64,000 nt of DNA from Cephalotus follicularis (taxonomy: Eukaryota; Streptophyta; Magnoliopsida; Oxalidales; Cephalotaceae), in assembly GCA_001972305.1 (NCBI GenBank), contig BDDD01001368.1:124001-188000 (forward strand), written 5' to 3'. A program made the position numbers and the translations under genes. Below, piece by piece: positions 46,271 through 57,894 of the stretch. The stretch's first letter is position 1. Each line of letters opens with the position of its first letter. The notes below the pieces were generated by a model that worked only from the letters and a program-made list of their open reading frames with translations, did not search any database and was not told where the DNA came from.

Positions 46271-47582
46271 TGTCACACCCCGTTTTTCAAGGAGACAACA
46301 TTAAAGCGGTAAAGGCAATTAACATATAAATTCAGCTCATATAAAAACCATAAAATTTAAACTTTTAAACAAGATATCAATTGCGGAAGAATTAAACTCA
46401 TAAGCTGAAACTCGTAACGTGCATCCCATACTGCATGCTATTCAAACAAATCTGTCATTTTTATTAGCCCTCAAAATGGAGCGTGATCACAGTACAATAT
46501 TAAATCCCATCATTAAACAAAACCATAAGTACGGCACATTAGTAGTCCTTAAACAAAACCAGGCTTATTACAAAATAGGAGAATAAGTAAAACCAAGAAT
46601 AAAACAACATAACAACTTGTTCTTCGTCCATGCCAATCCAACCGGACCACAGCATCAATCTGTAAAGTAGGGGGTTAGCCTTTGTCCTCACTCGGCTAAG
46701 TCATAAAAGCATCTCGGGATCAATATTAAATGCATGTCATGTGATGTATGCATAAATGATGCAGTGCAGGAAATACCAGTTTATATATATATATATATGA
46801 AAAATATATATATTTTAGCGGTACAGTAAAAATAACAGTGGGTACATACATACGAAAATATATGTATGCAAGAACAGTACAATTGTAACCTGGCCAGGGC
46901 TACATCAACAGGCACAGTAATGTCCGAAAAGGACCAACAAGCAATACAGTATGTCCACAAAGGACCACAACAGACAGGCAGTATGTGTAACGCCGCCAAC
47001 TCCTGGCCCCACGCTACACTCCCACTTCAGTCCCTACTCCAGGCATCCAAGCGAGGCAACAGTACAGTACAGTGAGTCGCCCAACCAACTCCTACCCCCT
47101 AGGTCAACCCTACCACTAGCCGGCGCTGGCAGTCTCCACCATGCAAACAGTGGCTCAAGCACAACCACAATAAATTCATAGAGCAAGCAGTGAATCAAAA
47201 CACTAAACAGTGCAGTAAACACTACAGTATTGATCGTTTAGATCCACAACAGGAAGTTCATTTTTAAATATTTTGAATAACATTTGAAATATGTATTTTC
47301 AGTAGTAGGAATACTTTTGAACAAATCAGTAGTGTACATCGCTTTCCAGTTTGTTCGAAAATGCGTTATTAACCAACACATATTTTCATACTCAAAATAG
47401 CGCATTCCGAGTTCACATATGCATTTCTAAATATCATAACTTTAGAAATCATAAACGATTTACAAACAGTAAACAAACAGGCAGTAAACAGTGTATATGC
47501 AATGCATACAAATGCTCAAAAGCACCCAAATAGGAATCGGGATCGTTTTGCATCGTTCGATAAGGAAACCTCTAAACAGTTC

Positions 47583-47912
47583 CAAAAGACGCGATGTCTA
47601 TTAAAAGGCGTCGATGTCTTTGTCCATCAACGTCGATGTCCAAGTCCTTAGTGTCACCGCGTTCTACTGTTTAAAGACATCGATGTCCATTTTATACGCA
47701 TCGGCGCTCAAGGTCTGGAACCTTTAAACGTCAGCATATTGCTTACGGCGTCGACGCATTAAGGTGGAAAACTTAGGCGTCGACGTGTAATATGTCAAAA
47801 CCCGAGCAGATAGCCTAAGGCGTCGATGTTTTTCCAAAGACAACGACCTGTTTCACATCAGTAACCAAGCAAATAACCCAAAGGCGTCGATGTTCTTAAA
47901 AGGCGTCGACGT
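47583..47912. repeat. GCGTCGATG / ACATCGATG motif cluster, C1 3' LTR (first)
   Basis: About a dozen variants (GCGTCGATGTC, CGTCGATGTC, ACATCGATGTC, GCGTCGACGC, GCGTCGACGTG) occur in 330 bases. Matching cluster in the 5' LTR: 54966-55298. Confidence 0.87.
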
Positions 47913-48667
47913 GTGTCGAGTAGCAGTCGTCTTCTTCCTCACGACACGACAAACAGTAACCATTACTAACCACACACATGCAAGATAACATGTAATCAAG
48001 GTAGGAAACCAACATGCAGATACATATAACATATCTAGCATAACATGGCATTAATCCAGTGAGAAAAAACAATTCAGTAATCATGCAATTTATACACCAA
48101 AACCATAGTTCATGCATGAACATTAATCTCAAGATTACAGTTATGGCTTCCCCTACCTTTTGTTCCAAGTTAGGAACTAGAAAGTCCATCTCTTTGCGTT
48201 CCAAACCATTCACAACAGCCTCTAGGTCCGTCCCGTTGCTGCAAGCCACGATCTTCAAGCTCCAAGCTCCAAAATTCTCAACAATGGTGGTTTGGGTTTT
48301 CTCTCCTTTCTCTCTTCACAAGTGTTTATCCAAGAAGGAGGATGAAGAGGGAGGCGTTTTACGCTGGTCACACATCTCTCTTCCTTCTCTGGCCCGTTGC
48401 ATGCATCTCACAGGCTCCATTTTCCCATTCTTCCCTCTTTCCCAGTTCTGCCACATTTCCTTTGCAGAAGCATGCAATGAAGGCTATCTCTTAGCCTGCA
48501 TGCACACCCAAGTGTCAAGCCATCCCTTCACTTCTAGCACCTGCATGCCTGGTAACATGCCAGCATGGTCAACACGTATTGTCCGTGTACCAAGGCGTCA
48601 GCAAAAGGCCGTAAATAGTCCCCCTTTGCACGTTGTTTTGTCAGTAGAGTAACGTGCCCGACATTCG

Positions 48668-48826
48668 ACGTTACGCATCGATGTCTTCTTCAAAGACGTC
48701 GACGTCTTTCCCCTTTTCATAGGAGGGCATCGATGTTCATGCCTGCATCGACGTGCATCTGTATGCAGTTACGTGCGTCTCTCAGTTCCAAAGGCGTCGA
48801 TGCATTCCGAAAGGTGTCGACGCGTT
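48668..48826. repeat. GCATCGATG / GACGTCGACGTC motif cluster, C1 3' LTR (second)
   Basis: Six or seven motifs occur in 160 bases, among them the 12-base perfect palindrome GACGTCGACGTC. Matching cluster in the 5' LTR: 56050-56212. Confidence 0.85.
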
Positions 48827-49017
48827 TCCTTCAAAACAACATCGTTTCTCATTGATTTGCCTTTTTTAACATTTCTTTGACATTTTTACTCTAAAATTAA
48901 CATTATTAGAGTTTGGAAAACATCATCAAAGCCTTGGAAATCCATCACTTTATTAATTCCACAATAAAAACACATTACATTGTGAAATTACAACATAGGA
49001 AAATCTCGGGCATTACA

Positions 49018-49690
49018 TCCACCCCTCCTTCAAGGAATTTCGTCCTCAAAATTTAAAACAAAACTCGAACAAGTGTGGGTAACGCTCTCGGATATCTTCC
49101 TCACGTTCCCAAGTTGCTTCATCAGTTCTGTGAAATTGCCACTGAACCTTCACCATAGAGATGGTTCGGTTCCTCAAAAATTGTGTCTTCCAGTCTAGAA
49201 TCCGTACAGGCAACTCCTCACAAGATAGGTCATCTCGTACCGGAACAGTATCATAATCCAGGACATGTGACGGGTCCGGGATATATCTCCTCAGCATAGA
49301 TACATGAAAGACGTCATGCACGTTTGACAGTGCAGGGGGTAAGGTAAGCTGGTAGGCTACCTCCCTAACTCTCTCCAAAATCTCAAAAGGATCAATGTAG
49401 CGTGGAGCTAATTTGCCCTTTTTACCAAACCTTTGCACGCCCTTCCATGGTGAGTCCTTTAAGAACACATGATCACCCACACTGAAGGTCAAAGGCCTCC
49501 TCTTGACACTGTCCACATAGCTCTTCTGCCGGCTTTGAGCAGCAAGTAGCTTCTTTTTGATCATCTTGATCTTTTTTGAAATTTTCTTCACTAACTCTGT
49601 CCCAAGCAAAAGGCCGCTCCCCGACCTCATCCCAACAAATAGGAGATCTGCACTTCCTCCGATACAGTGCTTCAAGCGGTGCCATGTCAA
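49018..49690 (-). pseudogene. pol: Integrase C-terminus and chromodomain-like tail (C1), with polypurine tract
   Basis: The frame encodes [55 protein letters not shown] and a tail with ISMVKVQWQFHRTDEATW and RERYPHLFEF. The tail is the chromodomain-like part that directs integration. It overlaps the integrase core frame by more than 200 bases in another phase, which marks a frameshift near 49500-49690. The tract TTGAAGGAGGGGTGGA lies at 49018-49033 against the LTR. Confidence 0.9.
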
Positions 49691-50486
49691 TACTGGAATG
49701 ATAGCTGTTATTATAAGAGAACTCTATCAAAGAAATGTGATCCTCCCAAGTACCAGTAAAGTCAATAACGCAAGCCCGTAGCGTATCCTCCAAGGTCTGG
49801 ATGGTACGCTCAGACTGACCATCGGTCTGAGGGTGGAAGGCAGTACTCAGGTTCAGCTTTGTCCCGAAAGCTGTCTGAAACCTCTTCCAAAAGTTGGAAG
49901 TGAAAATAGCATCTCTATCACATACGATGCTGACTAGAACACCGTGTAGCCTCACTATCTCCTTCACATACAAACGAGCTAGCTTGCTCGCAGAATCCGT
50001 AATGTGTGTAGGCAGAAAGTGCGCTGATTTGGTGAGTCTATCCACGATAACCCACACGGCATTGTGACGGTTCCGAGTTAGAGGAAAACCCGAAACGAAA
50101 TCCATCGTAACATGTTCCCACTTTCACTCTGGATTTGGTAAAGGTTGTAGCAAACCTTTCGGTCTCTAGTGTTCGGCCTTAACTGTCTGGCAAGTCAAAC
50201 ACCTTGCCACATACTCGGCGATCTCTCGTTTCATGCCAGGCCACCAGTAATCCCTCTTCATGTCTTGGTACATTTTTCTTCTACCAGGGTGAATGCTGTA
50301 CTGAGATCTATGAGCCCCGTGAAGTAACTCATTCTTACACCCTGGTTCATTCGGAAGACACAAACATCCCAAAAATTTTAAAACACCATCGGCATGTACC
50401 CAAAAATCAGACTCCGAGTCCAGATTCTCTCGAATGTTCCTCAATTCAGGATCGTGTGCTTGAGCATTCTTTATTTCGTCAAGCAA
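49473..50486 (-). pseudogene. pol: Integrase zinc-binding domain and catalytic core (C1)
   Basis: The zinc-binding part is at 50166-50486, with His in ELLHGAHRSQYSIHPG and Cys in EYVARCLTCQTVKAEH. After an in-frame stop near 50164 the core frame runs 50105-49473. The catalytic triad is complete: Asp in [12 protein letters not shown], Asp in [13 protein letters not shown] and Glu in [14 protein letters not shown]. It then reads [18 protein letters not shown] and [13 protein letters not shown] and leaves the frame near 49640. Confidence 0.92.
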
Positions 50487-51690
50487 ACCGGCTGTGCACT
50501 CATACTAGCCATAAAGACTCCAGGTGACTGATTAAACGAAGACCACTCCTGGAAGTCTTCTAACATCTTCCATTGTGACACCATCGCACTAGCAACCATA
50601 GCCTTAAGGCTCAAGGCATCAGCGACCACGTTCGCTTTCCCCGGGTGGTACAGAACACTGCAATCATAATCATTAAAGAATTCTACCCACCTACGTTGCC
50701 TCATGTTCAATGTGTTCTGACAAAACAGGTACCTCAAGCTCTTATGATCGGTAAAGATCCCAAACTGCGCCCCATAAAGATAGTGCCTCCACTTCTGAAG
50801 GGAGAAGATAATAGCTGCTAGTTCAAGGTCATGAGTCGGGTAGTTTTCTTCATATGGCTTTAGCTTCCTTGAGGCATGTGCAATCACTCTGCCTCGCTGC
50901 ATCAATACACAGCCCAAACCCTTATCTGATGCATCACTGTAGACTGCAAAGCCCTCATTACCATTAGGTAATGCCAAGACAGGAGCGGAAACTAACCGAT
51001 CCTTCAATTCATGGAAACTAGCTTCACAGTCTTCGTCCCAGACAAAAGGGGTCTTCTTATGGGTCAGTCTACTCAAGGGCTCGGCTATCCTTGAAAAGTT
51101 CTGGATAAACCACCCGTAATACCCCGCCAATCCAACGAAACTGCGCACCTCCGTCACGTTCTTCGGTTGTGGCCAGTCTCGCACTACTTCAGTATTTGAC
51201 AGATCCACCGTCAAGCCTTGCCAAGATACGATGTGACCGAGAAAGATCACATGATCAAGCCAGAATTCACACTTACCGAACTTGGCGTACAACCGATTTT
51301 CTCTGAGGACTTGCAATACTAGCCTCAGATGATGAGTGTGCTCCTCCTCACTCCTTGAATATACCAGTATGTCATCAATGAATACCACAACAAACTGGTC
51401 CAGGTATGGCCGGAATATGTCATTCATCAATGACATGAAAGCTGCCGGTGCATTGGTAACACCAAACGGCATCACCAAGAACTCGAAATGACCATACCGT
51501 GTCCGGAAGGCAGTTTTCTCAATGTCTCCTTCCTTACACTCAGTTGATGAAAACCCGATCTCAAATTGAGCTTGGAAAACACTCTTGATCCTTCCGAATG
51601 GTCAAACAAATCCTCAATGTGGGGTAAAGGATACTTGTTCTTGATAGTTTCCTTGTTCATCATTATGTAGTCGATGCAGAGCCTCATCGA
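50471..51690 (-). pseudogene. pol: Reverse transcriptase and RNase H (C1)
   Basis: A 335-codon frame at 50471-51478 starts in the RT palm ([18 protein letters not shown]). It has the catalytic [13 protein letters not shown], the thumb (KFGKCEFWL), the connection ([13 protein letters not shown]) and RNase H with [26 protein letters not shown] and [11 protein letters not shown], so all main acids are kept. It ends with [14 protein letters not shown]. The RT fingers are in a separate frame at 51472-51687 ([20 protein letters not shown]). The two frames overlap by seven bases, so one frameshift near 51478 splits RT. Confidence 0.94.
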
Positions 51691-52420
51691 CCCATCCTTC
51701 TTCTTGACAAATAGTACAGGTGCACCCCACGGAGAAACACTGGGTCTTACAAACCCTTATCAATCAGGTCTTGTAACTGTAGCTTCAGCTCTCGCAACTC
51801 GGATGGAGCCATCCCAAGTCATCAGGAAACACATCCGGGAACTCACACACCATTGGGATTTCCTCCAAGATCAAACCTTTCTCCTTCCTTCGATCAATCA
51901 CATAAGCCAGGTTTCCTTCGCATCCCTTCTCTAGGTATCTCGATGCTCAAATAAAGGATATGATCGGTGTCGAGAACCCTTTGTCTCCCTTGAACTGAAA
52001 ATTCGTTCCGTCGGGCAGAAAAAAATCCACAGTTTTATTATAGCAATCCATACAAGCATGGTGTGCTGACAGCCAATCCATCCCCAATATAACATCGAAG
52101 TCACGGATAGGTAGCACTATCAAATCTGCATACAAAGAAATTCCTGCCATAGACATCTCACAACCTCTATATACCGAGTCAGTGTACATAGAAGTCCCGG
52201 TCGGTGCACTCACATCAAGTATGTATGACATGCAGTCAGGGGTGACATCTAAGCAAGATGCAAAATGTCCAGATATAAAAGAATGCGATGCTCCATAATC
52301 CATCAATAATCTAGCAGAAAAACCATATATACAGAGTACCTCCAACAACAGAAGTCAACTCTGGAACCTCTGTCTGAGCAAGTACAAAAACTCTACCTTT
52401 TGCGATGCCCTTGCCGGTGT
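51691..52420 (-). pseudogene. pol: Protease and protease-RT linker (C1)
   Basis: The frame at 51947-52348 carries the active site RLLMDYGASHSFISGHF. The catalytic Asp is kept but the usual Ser or Pro next to it is Tyr, which is unusual. IRDFDVILGMDWLSAHHAC follows. The linker toward RT, 51691-51946, needs frame changes. Confidence 0.88.
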
Positions 52421-53553
52421 CCTTCCTCTGTGACGGTCCCACCACCGCACCACTACTACTTCCCTGTCCAATAGGCGCTGTAGCAGAACTCTTCGGACAG
52501 TTCTTCACCGAATGACCCGGTGCCCCGTACCTTAAACACCAACCATTGAACCTCCAGCAATCTTTCTGTTGGTGTCCTGTACAACCACAATAATAGCAAC
52601 CCCTGGATCTAGCATTACTCCCTTGGCTGGGAGTACCCTATGAAGCTGTCTGCTGAGACTTGTTCTTAGACTACTTCGTTGGAGAACCACCATCTTGCCA
52701 TTTTGACAATGCCGGTCGGACTGTGTAGAACCCTGTATATTCTGCTGTGTGCGAGCTTTCTCAGCTCGATCTTCACTGGATATTGTCTCCAACAGTCTTG
52801 CTTTCTGAGCAACCTCCACAAAAGTCCCCAGTTCCATAGCTCTAATTCTTGATCGAAGATACGGTTGCAGACCTCTCAGGAATCTCCGTATCTTCTTCAC
52901 TTCATCAACTACCAGATAAGGTGAATGTCTAGCCAGCTCCTTGAACCTTGCTTGATACTCAGCCACAGTCATCTCTCCCTGTCGCAACTCCAAGAGCTCC
53001 GTCCCTCGTCGCTCTTGCTCAATACGTGGAACATAAGTCTCCAAGAACTTCGTTTGGAATTTGTCCCAAATGTTGTCCAGTCTCTGTGATTTGCATTTTG
53101 CTTTGACCATCTCCCACCAATGAGTGGCCTCAGCCCATAGACTGTACACAGCAAACTTCAGCTTTGGGTGTCAGTACAGTCCATCACTTCAAAGATTTTC
53201 TCCAAGTCCTGCAGCCATCTCTCAGCAACAGTAGCATCAAGTTCCCCTTGGAAACTGGGTGGATTCAGCCTCATGAACTTTTCAATGTCCCTCCCAAACT
53301 GGTTATTATCCTCTCCCGGGCAGTGGTCGGGAGCTCTATGTTGCGACCGAGCTTGCGCGTAGTACTAGCGCATCTCCTCCGCATTAGCCCTATTAAAGCC
53401 CATCTATTGCTGAAAATAGTCCACAATTTGGGCCATCGGATATCTGTCATCTTGCGAGATATTCATTCCTTGCGGAACGTTCGCTTCCTCAGGGGCATTA
53501 GCTCCAACAGCTCTAGCCCTAGCGCGTGTCCTCCTTCGGTCCTTTGGTTCCTA
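52421..53553 (-). pseudogene. gag: Gag of C1 with two knuckles
   Basis: The expected start is ATA at 53551-53553, followed by codons reading GTKGP or KDRRRTRARAVG depending on phase, so the start codon appears mutated. The Gag core shows RDIEKFMRLNPPSFQGE, AERWLQDLEKIFEVMDC and, after a frameshift near 53155, EATHWWEMVKAK and RFLRGLQPYLRSR. Knuckles near 52500-52615 are CYYCGCTGHQQKDC, a full CCHC, and CLRYGAPGHSVKNC with Tyr at the second Cys. Frame changes occur on both sides of the knuckles. Confidence 0.88.
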
Positions 53554-53640
53554 TAAGAATGATGACGGTTAGTCACAACTTTAGGAAAGCAATTCATTAA
53601 TTTCCAAGGAAAGTATCCTAGCTAAGCATATATGGAATAT

Positions 53641-53652
53641 GCTCTGATACCA
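53641..53652 (-). other. Primer binding site, initiator-Met tRNA (C1)
   Basis: The minus strand reads TGGTATCAGAGC four bases inside the 5' LTR end. The next bases, ATATTCCATATATGCT, are shared with C0 at 1944-1958, so C0 and C1 are one lineage. Confidence 0.94.
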
Positions 53653-54965
53653 CTCTCATCACACCCCGTTTTTTGAGAAGACAACATTAAAGCGGTAAAG
53701 ACAATTAACATATTAATTCAGCTCATGTAAAAACCATAAAATTTAAACTTTTAACCAAGATATCAATTGCGGAAGCATTAAACTCATAAGTTGAAACTCG
53801 TAACGTGCATCTCATACTGCACGCTAGTCAAACAAATCTGTCATTGTTAATAGCCCTCAAAACGGAGCGTGATCACAGTACAATATTAAATCCCATCATT
53901 AAACAAAACCATAAGTACGGTACATTAGTAGTCCTTAAACAAAACCAGGCTTATTACAAAATAGGAGAATAAGTAAAACCAAGAATAAAAAAACATAACA
54001 ACTTGTTTTTCGTCCATGCCAGTCCAACCGATCAACTGCATCAATCTATAAAGTAGGGGGTTAGCCTTTGTCCTCACTCGGCTAAGTCATAAAAGCAGCT
54101 CGGGATCAATATTAAATGCATGTCATGTGATGTATGCATAAATGATGCAGTGCAGGAAATACCAATTTATATATATATATGAAAGATATATATATTTTAG
54201 CGGTACAGTAAAAATAGCAGTGGATACATATATACGAAAATATACGTATGCAAGAACAATACAGTTGTAACCCGGCCAGGGCTACATCAACAGGCACAGT
54301 AATGTCCGAAAAGGACCAACAGGCAGTACAGTATGTCCACAAAGGACCACAACAGGCAGGCAGTATGTGTAACGCCGCCAACTCCTAGCCCCACGCTACA
54401 CTCCCACTTTGGTCCCTACTCCAGGGAACCAAGTGAGGCAACAATACAGTACAGTGAGTCACCCAACCAACTCCTGGCCCCTAGGTCAACCCTACCACTA
54501 GTAGGCGCTGGCAGTCTCCGCCATGCAACCAGTGGCTCAAGCACAACCACAATAAATTCATCGAGCAAGCAGTGAATCAAAACAGTAAACGGTGCAGTAA
54601 ACAGTACAGTATTGATCGTTTAGATCGACAACAGGCAGTTCATTTTCAAATATTTTGAATAACATTTGAAATATGTTTTTTCAGTAGTAGGAATACTTTT
54701 GAACAAATCAGTAGTGTAAATCGCCTTCCAGATTGTTCAAAAATGCGTTCTTAACCAATACATATTTTCATACTCAAAATAGGGCATTCCGAGTTCACAT
54801 ATGCATTTCTAAATATCATAACTTTAGAAATCACAAATGATTTACAAATAGTAAACAAACAGGCAGTAAACAGTGTATATGCAATGCATACAAGTGCTCA
54901 AAAGCACCCAAACAGGAATCGGGATCGTTTCGCATCGTTAGATAAGGAAACCTCTAAACAGTACC

Positions 54966-55298
54966 AAAAGACATCGATGTCTATTAAAAGGCCTCGATGT
55001 CTTTGTCCATCAACGTCGATGTCCAAGTCCTAAGTGTTAGCGCGTTCTACTGTTTAAAGACATCGATGTCCATTTTATACGCATCGATGCTCAAGGTCTG
55101 GAACCTTTAAACGTCAGTGTATTGCTTACGGCGTCAACGCGTTAAGGTGGAAACCTTAGGCGTCGACATGTAATATGTCAAAACCCAAGAAGATAGCCTA
55201 AGGCGTCGATGTTTTTCCAAAGGTGTTGACCTATTTCACGTCAGTAACCAAGCAAATAACCCAAAGGCGTCGATGTTCTTAAAAGGCGTCGACGTGTT
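54966..55298. repeat. TCGATG / TCGACG motif cluster, C1 5' LTR (first)
   Basis: The cluster is collinear with 47583-47912. Some motifs differ by single C-to-T or G-to-A steps between the two LTRs, for example GCGTCGACGC against GCGTCAACGC near 47750 and 55130. Confidence 0.85.
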
Positions 55299-56049
55299 TC
55301 GAGTAGCAGTCGTCTTCTTCCTCACGACCTGACAAACAGTAACCATTACTGACCACATACATGCAAGATAACATGTAATCAAGGCACGAAACCAACATGC
55401 AGATACATATCACATATCTAGCATAACATGGCAGTAATCTAGTGAGCAAAAACAATTCAGTAATCATGCAATTTATACACCAAAACCATAGTCCATGCAT
55501 GAACATTAATCTCAAGATTACAGTTATGGCTTCCCCTACCTTTTGTTCCAAGTTAGGAACTAGAAAGTCCACCTCTTTGTGTTCCAAACCGGTCACAACA
55601 GCCTCTAGGTCCGTCCCGTTGCTGCAAGCCACGATCTTCAAGCTCCAAGCTCCAAAATGCTCAACAATGGTGGTTTGGGTTTTCTCTCCTTTCTCTCTTC
55701 ACAAGTGTTTAGCCGAGAAGGAGGATGAAGATGGAGGCATTTTATACTGGTCACACTTCTCTCTTCCTTCTCTGGCCCGTTGCATGTATCTCACAGGCTC
55801 CATTTTCCCATTCTTCCCTCTTTCCCAGTTCTGCCACATTTCCTTTGCAGGAGCAGGCGATGAAGGCTATCTCTCAGCCTTCATGCACACCCAAGTGTCA
55901 TGCCATCCCTTCCCTTCTAGCACCTGCATGCCTAGTAACATGCCAGCATGCTCAACACGTATTGTTCATGTTCCAAGGCGTCTGCAAAAGGCCCCAAATA
56001 GTCCCCCTTTGCACGTTATTTTATCAGCAGAGTAACGTGCCTGACATTC

Positions 56050-56212
56050 GATGTTACGCATCGATGTATTCTTCAAAGACGTCGACGTCTTTCCCCTATT
56101 CATACAAGGGCGTCGATGTTCATGCCTACATCGACGTGCACGTGCATGCAGTTACGTGCGTCTCTTAGTTCCAAAGGCGTCGATGCGTTCCTAAAGGCGT
56201 CGACGCGTTTCC
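56050..56212. repeat. TCGATG / TCGACG motif cluster, C1 5' LTR (second)
   Basis: The cluster is collinear with 48668-48826 and keeps GACGTCGACGTC and GCGTCGACGCG. Confidence 0.85.
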
Positions 56213-56405
56213 TCCAAAACAACGTCATTTCTCATTGATTTGCCTTTTTTAACATTTCTTTAACATTTTTACTCTAAAATTAACATTATTAGAGTTTGGA
56301 AAACATCATCAAAGCCTTGGAAATCTATCACTTTATTAATTCCACAATAAAAACACATTACATTGTGAAATTACAACATAGGAAAATCTCGGGCGTTACA
56401 GGTAA

Positions 56406-57354
56406 ATATATGGTTAGCCAATTTAAGACCATCAAGGCCAAGGTGGACATCCTATCCTAGAAATCAGATAAAGTGCTAACTATAGGGAAGCTTCCTGCGC
56501 AATCTACTCATACTTCTATTTCCCACGAGTCTTGCGCCTTATGTGCTAGCCATACACATTATATGAGTGATTTCCCACTTATTGTGCAATATCTAGAATT
56601 TATTCAAGAACAAGAACAAGCAGTGCAAGGATTCCCTAGACTGGGGAATGATCCGTTCTCCAACACGTATAACCCAGGATGGAGGAATCACCCCAACTTC
56701 GGATGGAAGAAGTCCAATACCAGCCACAACCCCCCTTATATGCAAAATAATTCTCTTCCCTATCAGAATGCCTATAGGGATGTGCAACAATCTAATCTTC
56801 CACCACCCCAAGCGCCTACTGCAACTGAGGATAAAATGGATAAGGTACTATTTGTTTTGGATGGGATCAACAAGAATTGGCAGAAATATGATCAGATCCT
56901 TCACTCCCATACCCAATCCATCTTCAAATTGGAAACTCAAATAGGACAGCTAGATGATATCATCAGGAATAAAGAAGAAGGCCACCTACCCAGCCAAGTG
57001 GTAGGCAATCCTAAAAATCAGTATGGACATTGTTCACACCTAGAACAAGTCCAAGCAATTACTACTTTAAGAAGTGGTCGGGTAATCGGAGAATCGCAAG
57101 TAAGTGTTTCAAATCCTGATCTGATTTATGATGAGAGTCCTGAGGAGAGAGTGTCTCCCGAGAGTGGTGAGAAAGAGACCGTTAGCAAATCTAACTCAGA
57201 AGTCACAAAAGCCTCCATGTGTAAAGAGAGTGAACATAAGGGGAAGGAAAAGGACGTTACTCTCATTTCACCTAAAGTACATTTTCCTGAGTGTTTGCGA
57301 TCTCCGTCTTTTGTTCCTACGTTTGGCCAAAAGGTGGGAAGAACGGAATAGATG
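56406..57354 (+). pseudogene. gag: Gag of B2, second part (after C1 insertion)
   Basis: A 292-codon frame continues Athila Gag with CALCASHTHYMSDFP, a decayed knuckle in which the last Cys is Phe, and FSNTYNPGWRNHPNFGW, a typical Athila block. It then has a Gln/Pro-rich stretch, a helical segment (QSIFKLETQIGQLDDII) and AITTLRSGRVI, the motif that precedes the acidic linker. It ends at TAG after GQKVGRTE. Confidence 0.88.
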
Positions 57355-57880
57355 ATGGAACTGTTGAAGCAGGTCCAGATCAACCTTCCTCTCCTGGATG
57401 CAATACGGCAAGTGTCAGCATATACCAAGTTCTTAAAGGACTTATGCACCACGAAGCGTAAGCTGAAAACTCACATTCGAAAAACTGTCCATCTAACATA
57501 GCATGTGAGCACAGTGATTTCTAACAAGATACAACCTAAACTAAAAAACCCTAGAGCTCCTCTGATATCTTGTAAGATTATAAATTTACAAATAGAGAGA
57601 GCACTCCTGGATTTAGGGGCCAGCGTTAACATCCTCCCTAGCTCAGTTTATGACCATTTTGGGTATGGTGAATTAAAACCCACTAAGGTGACTCTTAAAC
57701 TTGCTGATAGATCTCTAAAAATTCCTAAGGGATTCATTGAGGACATTTCAGTGAAAGTAGACAAGCTCTATTTTCCAGTGGATTTCCCTGTGCTCGATAT
57801 GGAAACCCCTGCTAATGGGAAGCCGCAATCGATTATCTTAGGTTGTACTTTCTGAGCCACAGTAAATGCTTGCACAAACT
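57355..57880 (+). pseudogene. pol: Protease region of B2
   Basis: The text MELLKQVQINLPLLDAI at the start is the usual Athila lead-in. The aspartic protease follows at 57505-57855 with ALLDLGASVNILPSSVY (catalytic Asp kept) and KLYFPVDFPVLDME. The end motif ILGCTF replaces the usual ILGRPF and is followed by a stop. A stop near 57499 separates the lead-in from the protease. Confidence 0.88.
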
Positions 57881-57894
57881 GTCGATCTGAAGCC

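Larger units (their letters stand above)
46271..49017 (-). mobile_element. 3' LTR of C1
   Basis: The minus strand starts TGTAATGCCCGAG at 49017 and ends CGGGGTGTGACA at 46271. It holds two clusters of TCGACG motifs and an AT microsatellite near 46785. An antisense open frame of 197 codons (48059-48652) is also open in the other LTR at 55442-56035. Confidence 0.94.
46271..56400 (-). mobile_element. C1: complete Ty3/gypsy chromovirus-like element with TSD GGTAA
   Basis: The element is 10.13 kb with two LTRs of about 2.74 kb, a primer site, gag, protease, RT, RNase H, integrase, a chromodomain-like end and a polypurine tract, all on the minus strand. GGTAA flanks it at 46266-46270 and 56401-56405. 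It lies in B2 gag. By eye the first 225 LTR bases differ at about 17 sites. The catalytic residues of RT, RNase H and integrase are kept, yet several frameshifts split the coding sequence, so it is probably inactive. Confidence 0.96.
53657..56400 (-). mobile_element. 5' LTR of C1
   Basis: The LTR is collinear with 46271-49017 and ends at the primer site. Its inner CA end has changed to TG on the minus strand (plus strand CATCACACC against TGTCACACC). It keeps both motif clusters and the 197-codon antisense frame. Confidence 0.94.
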
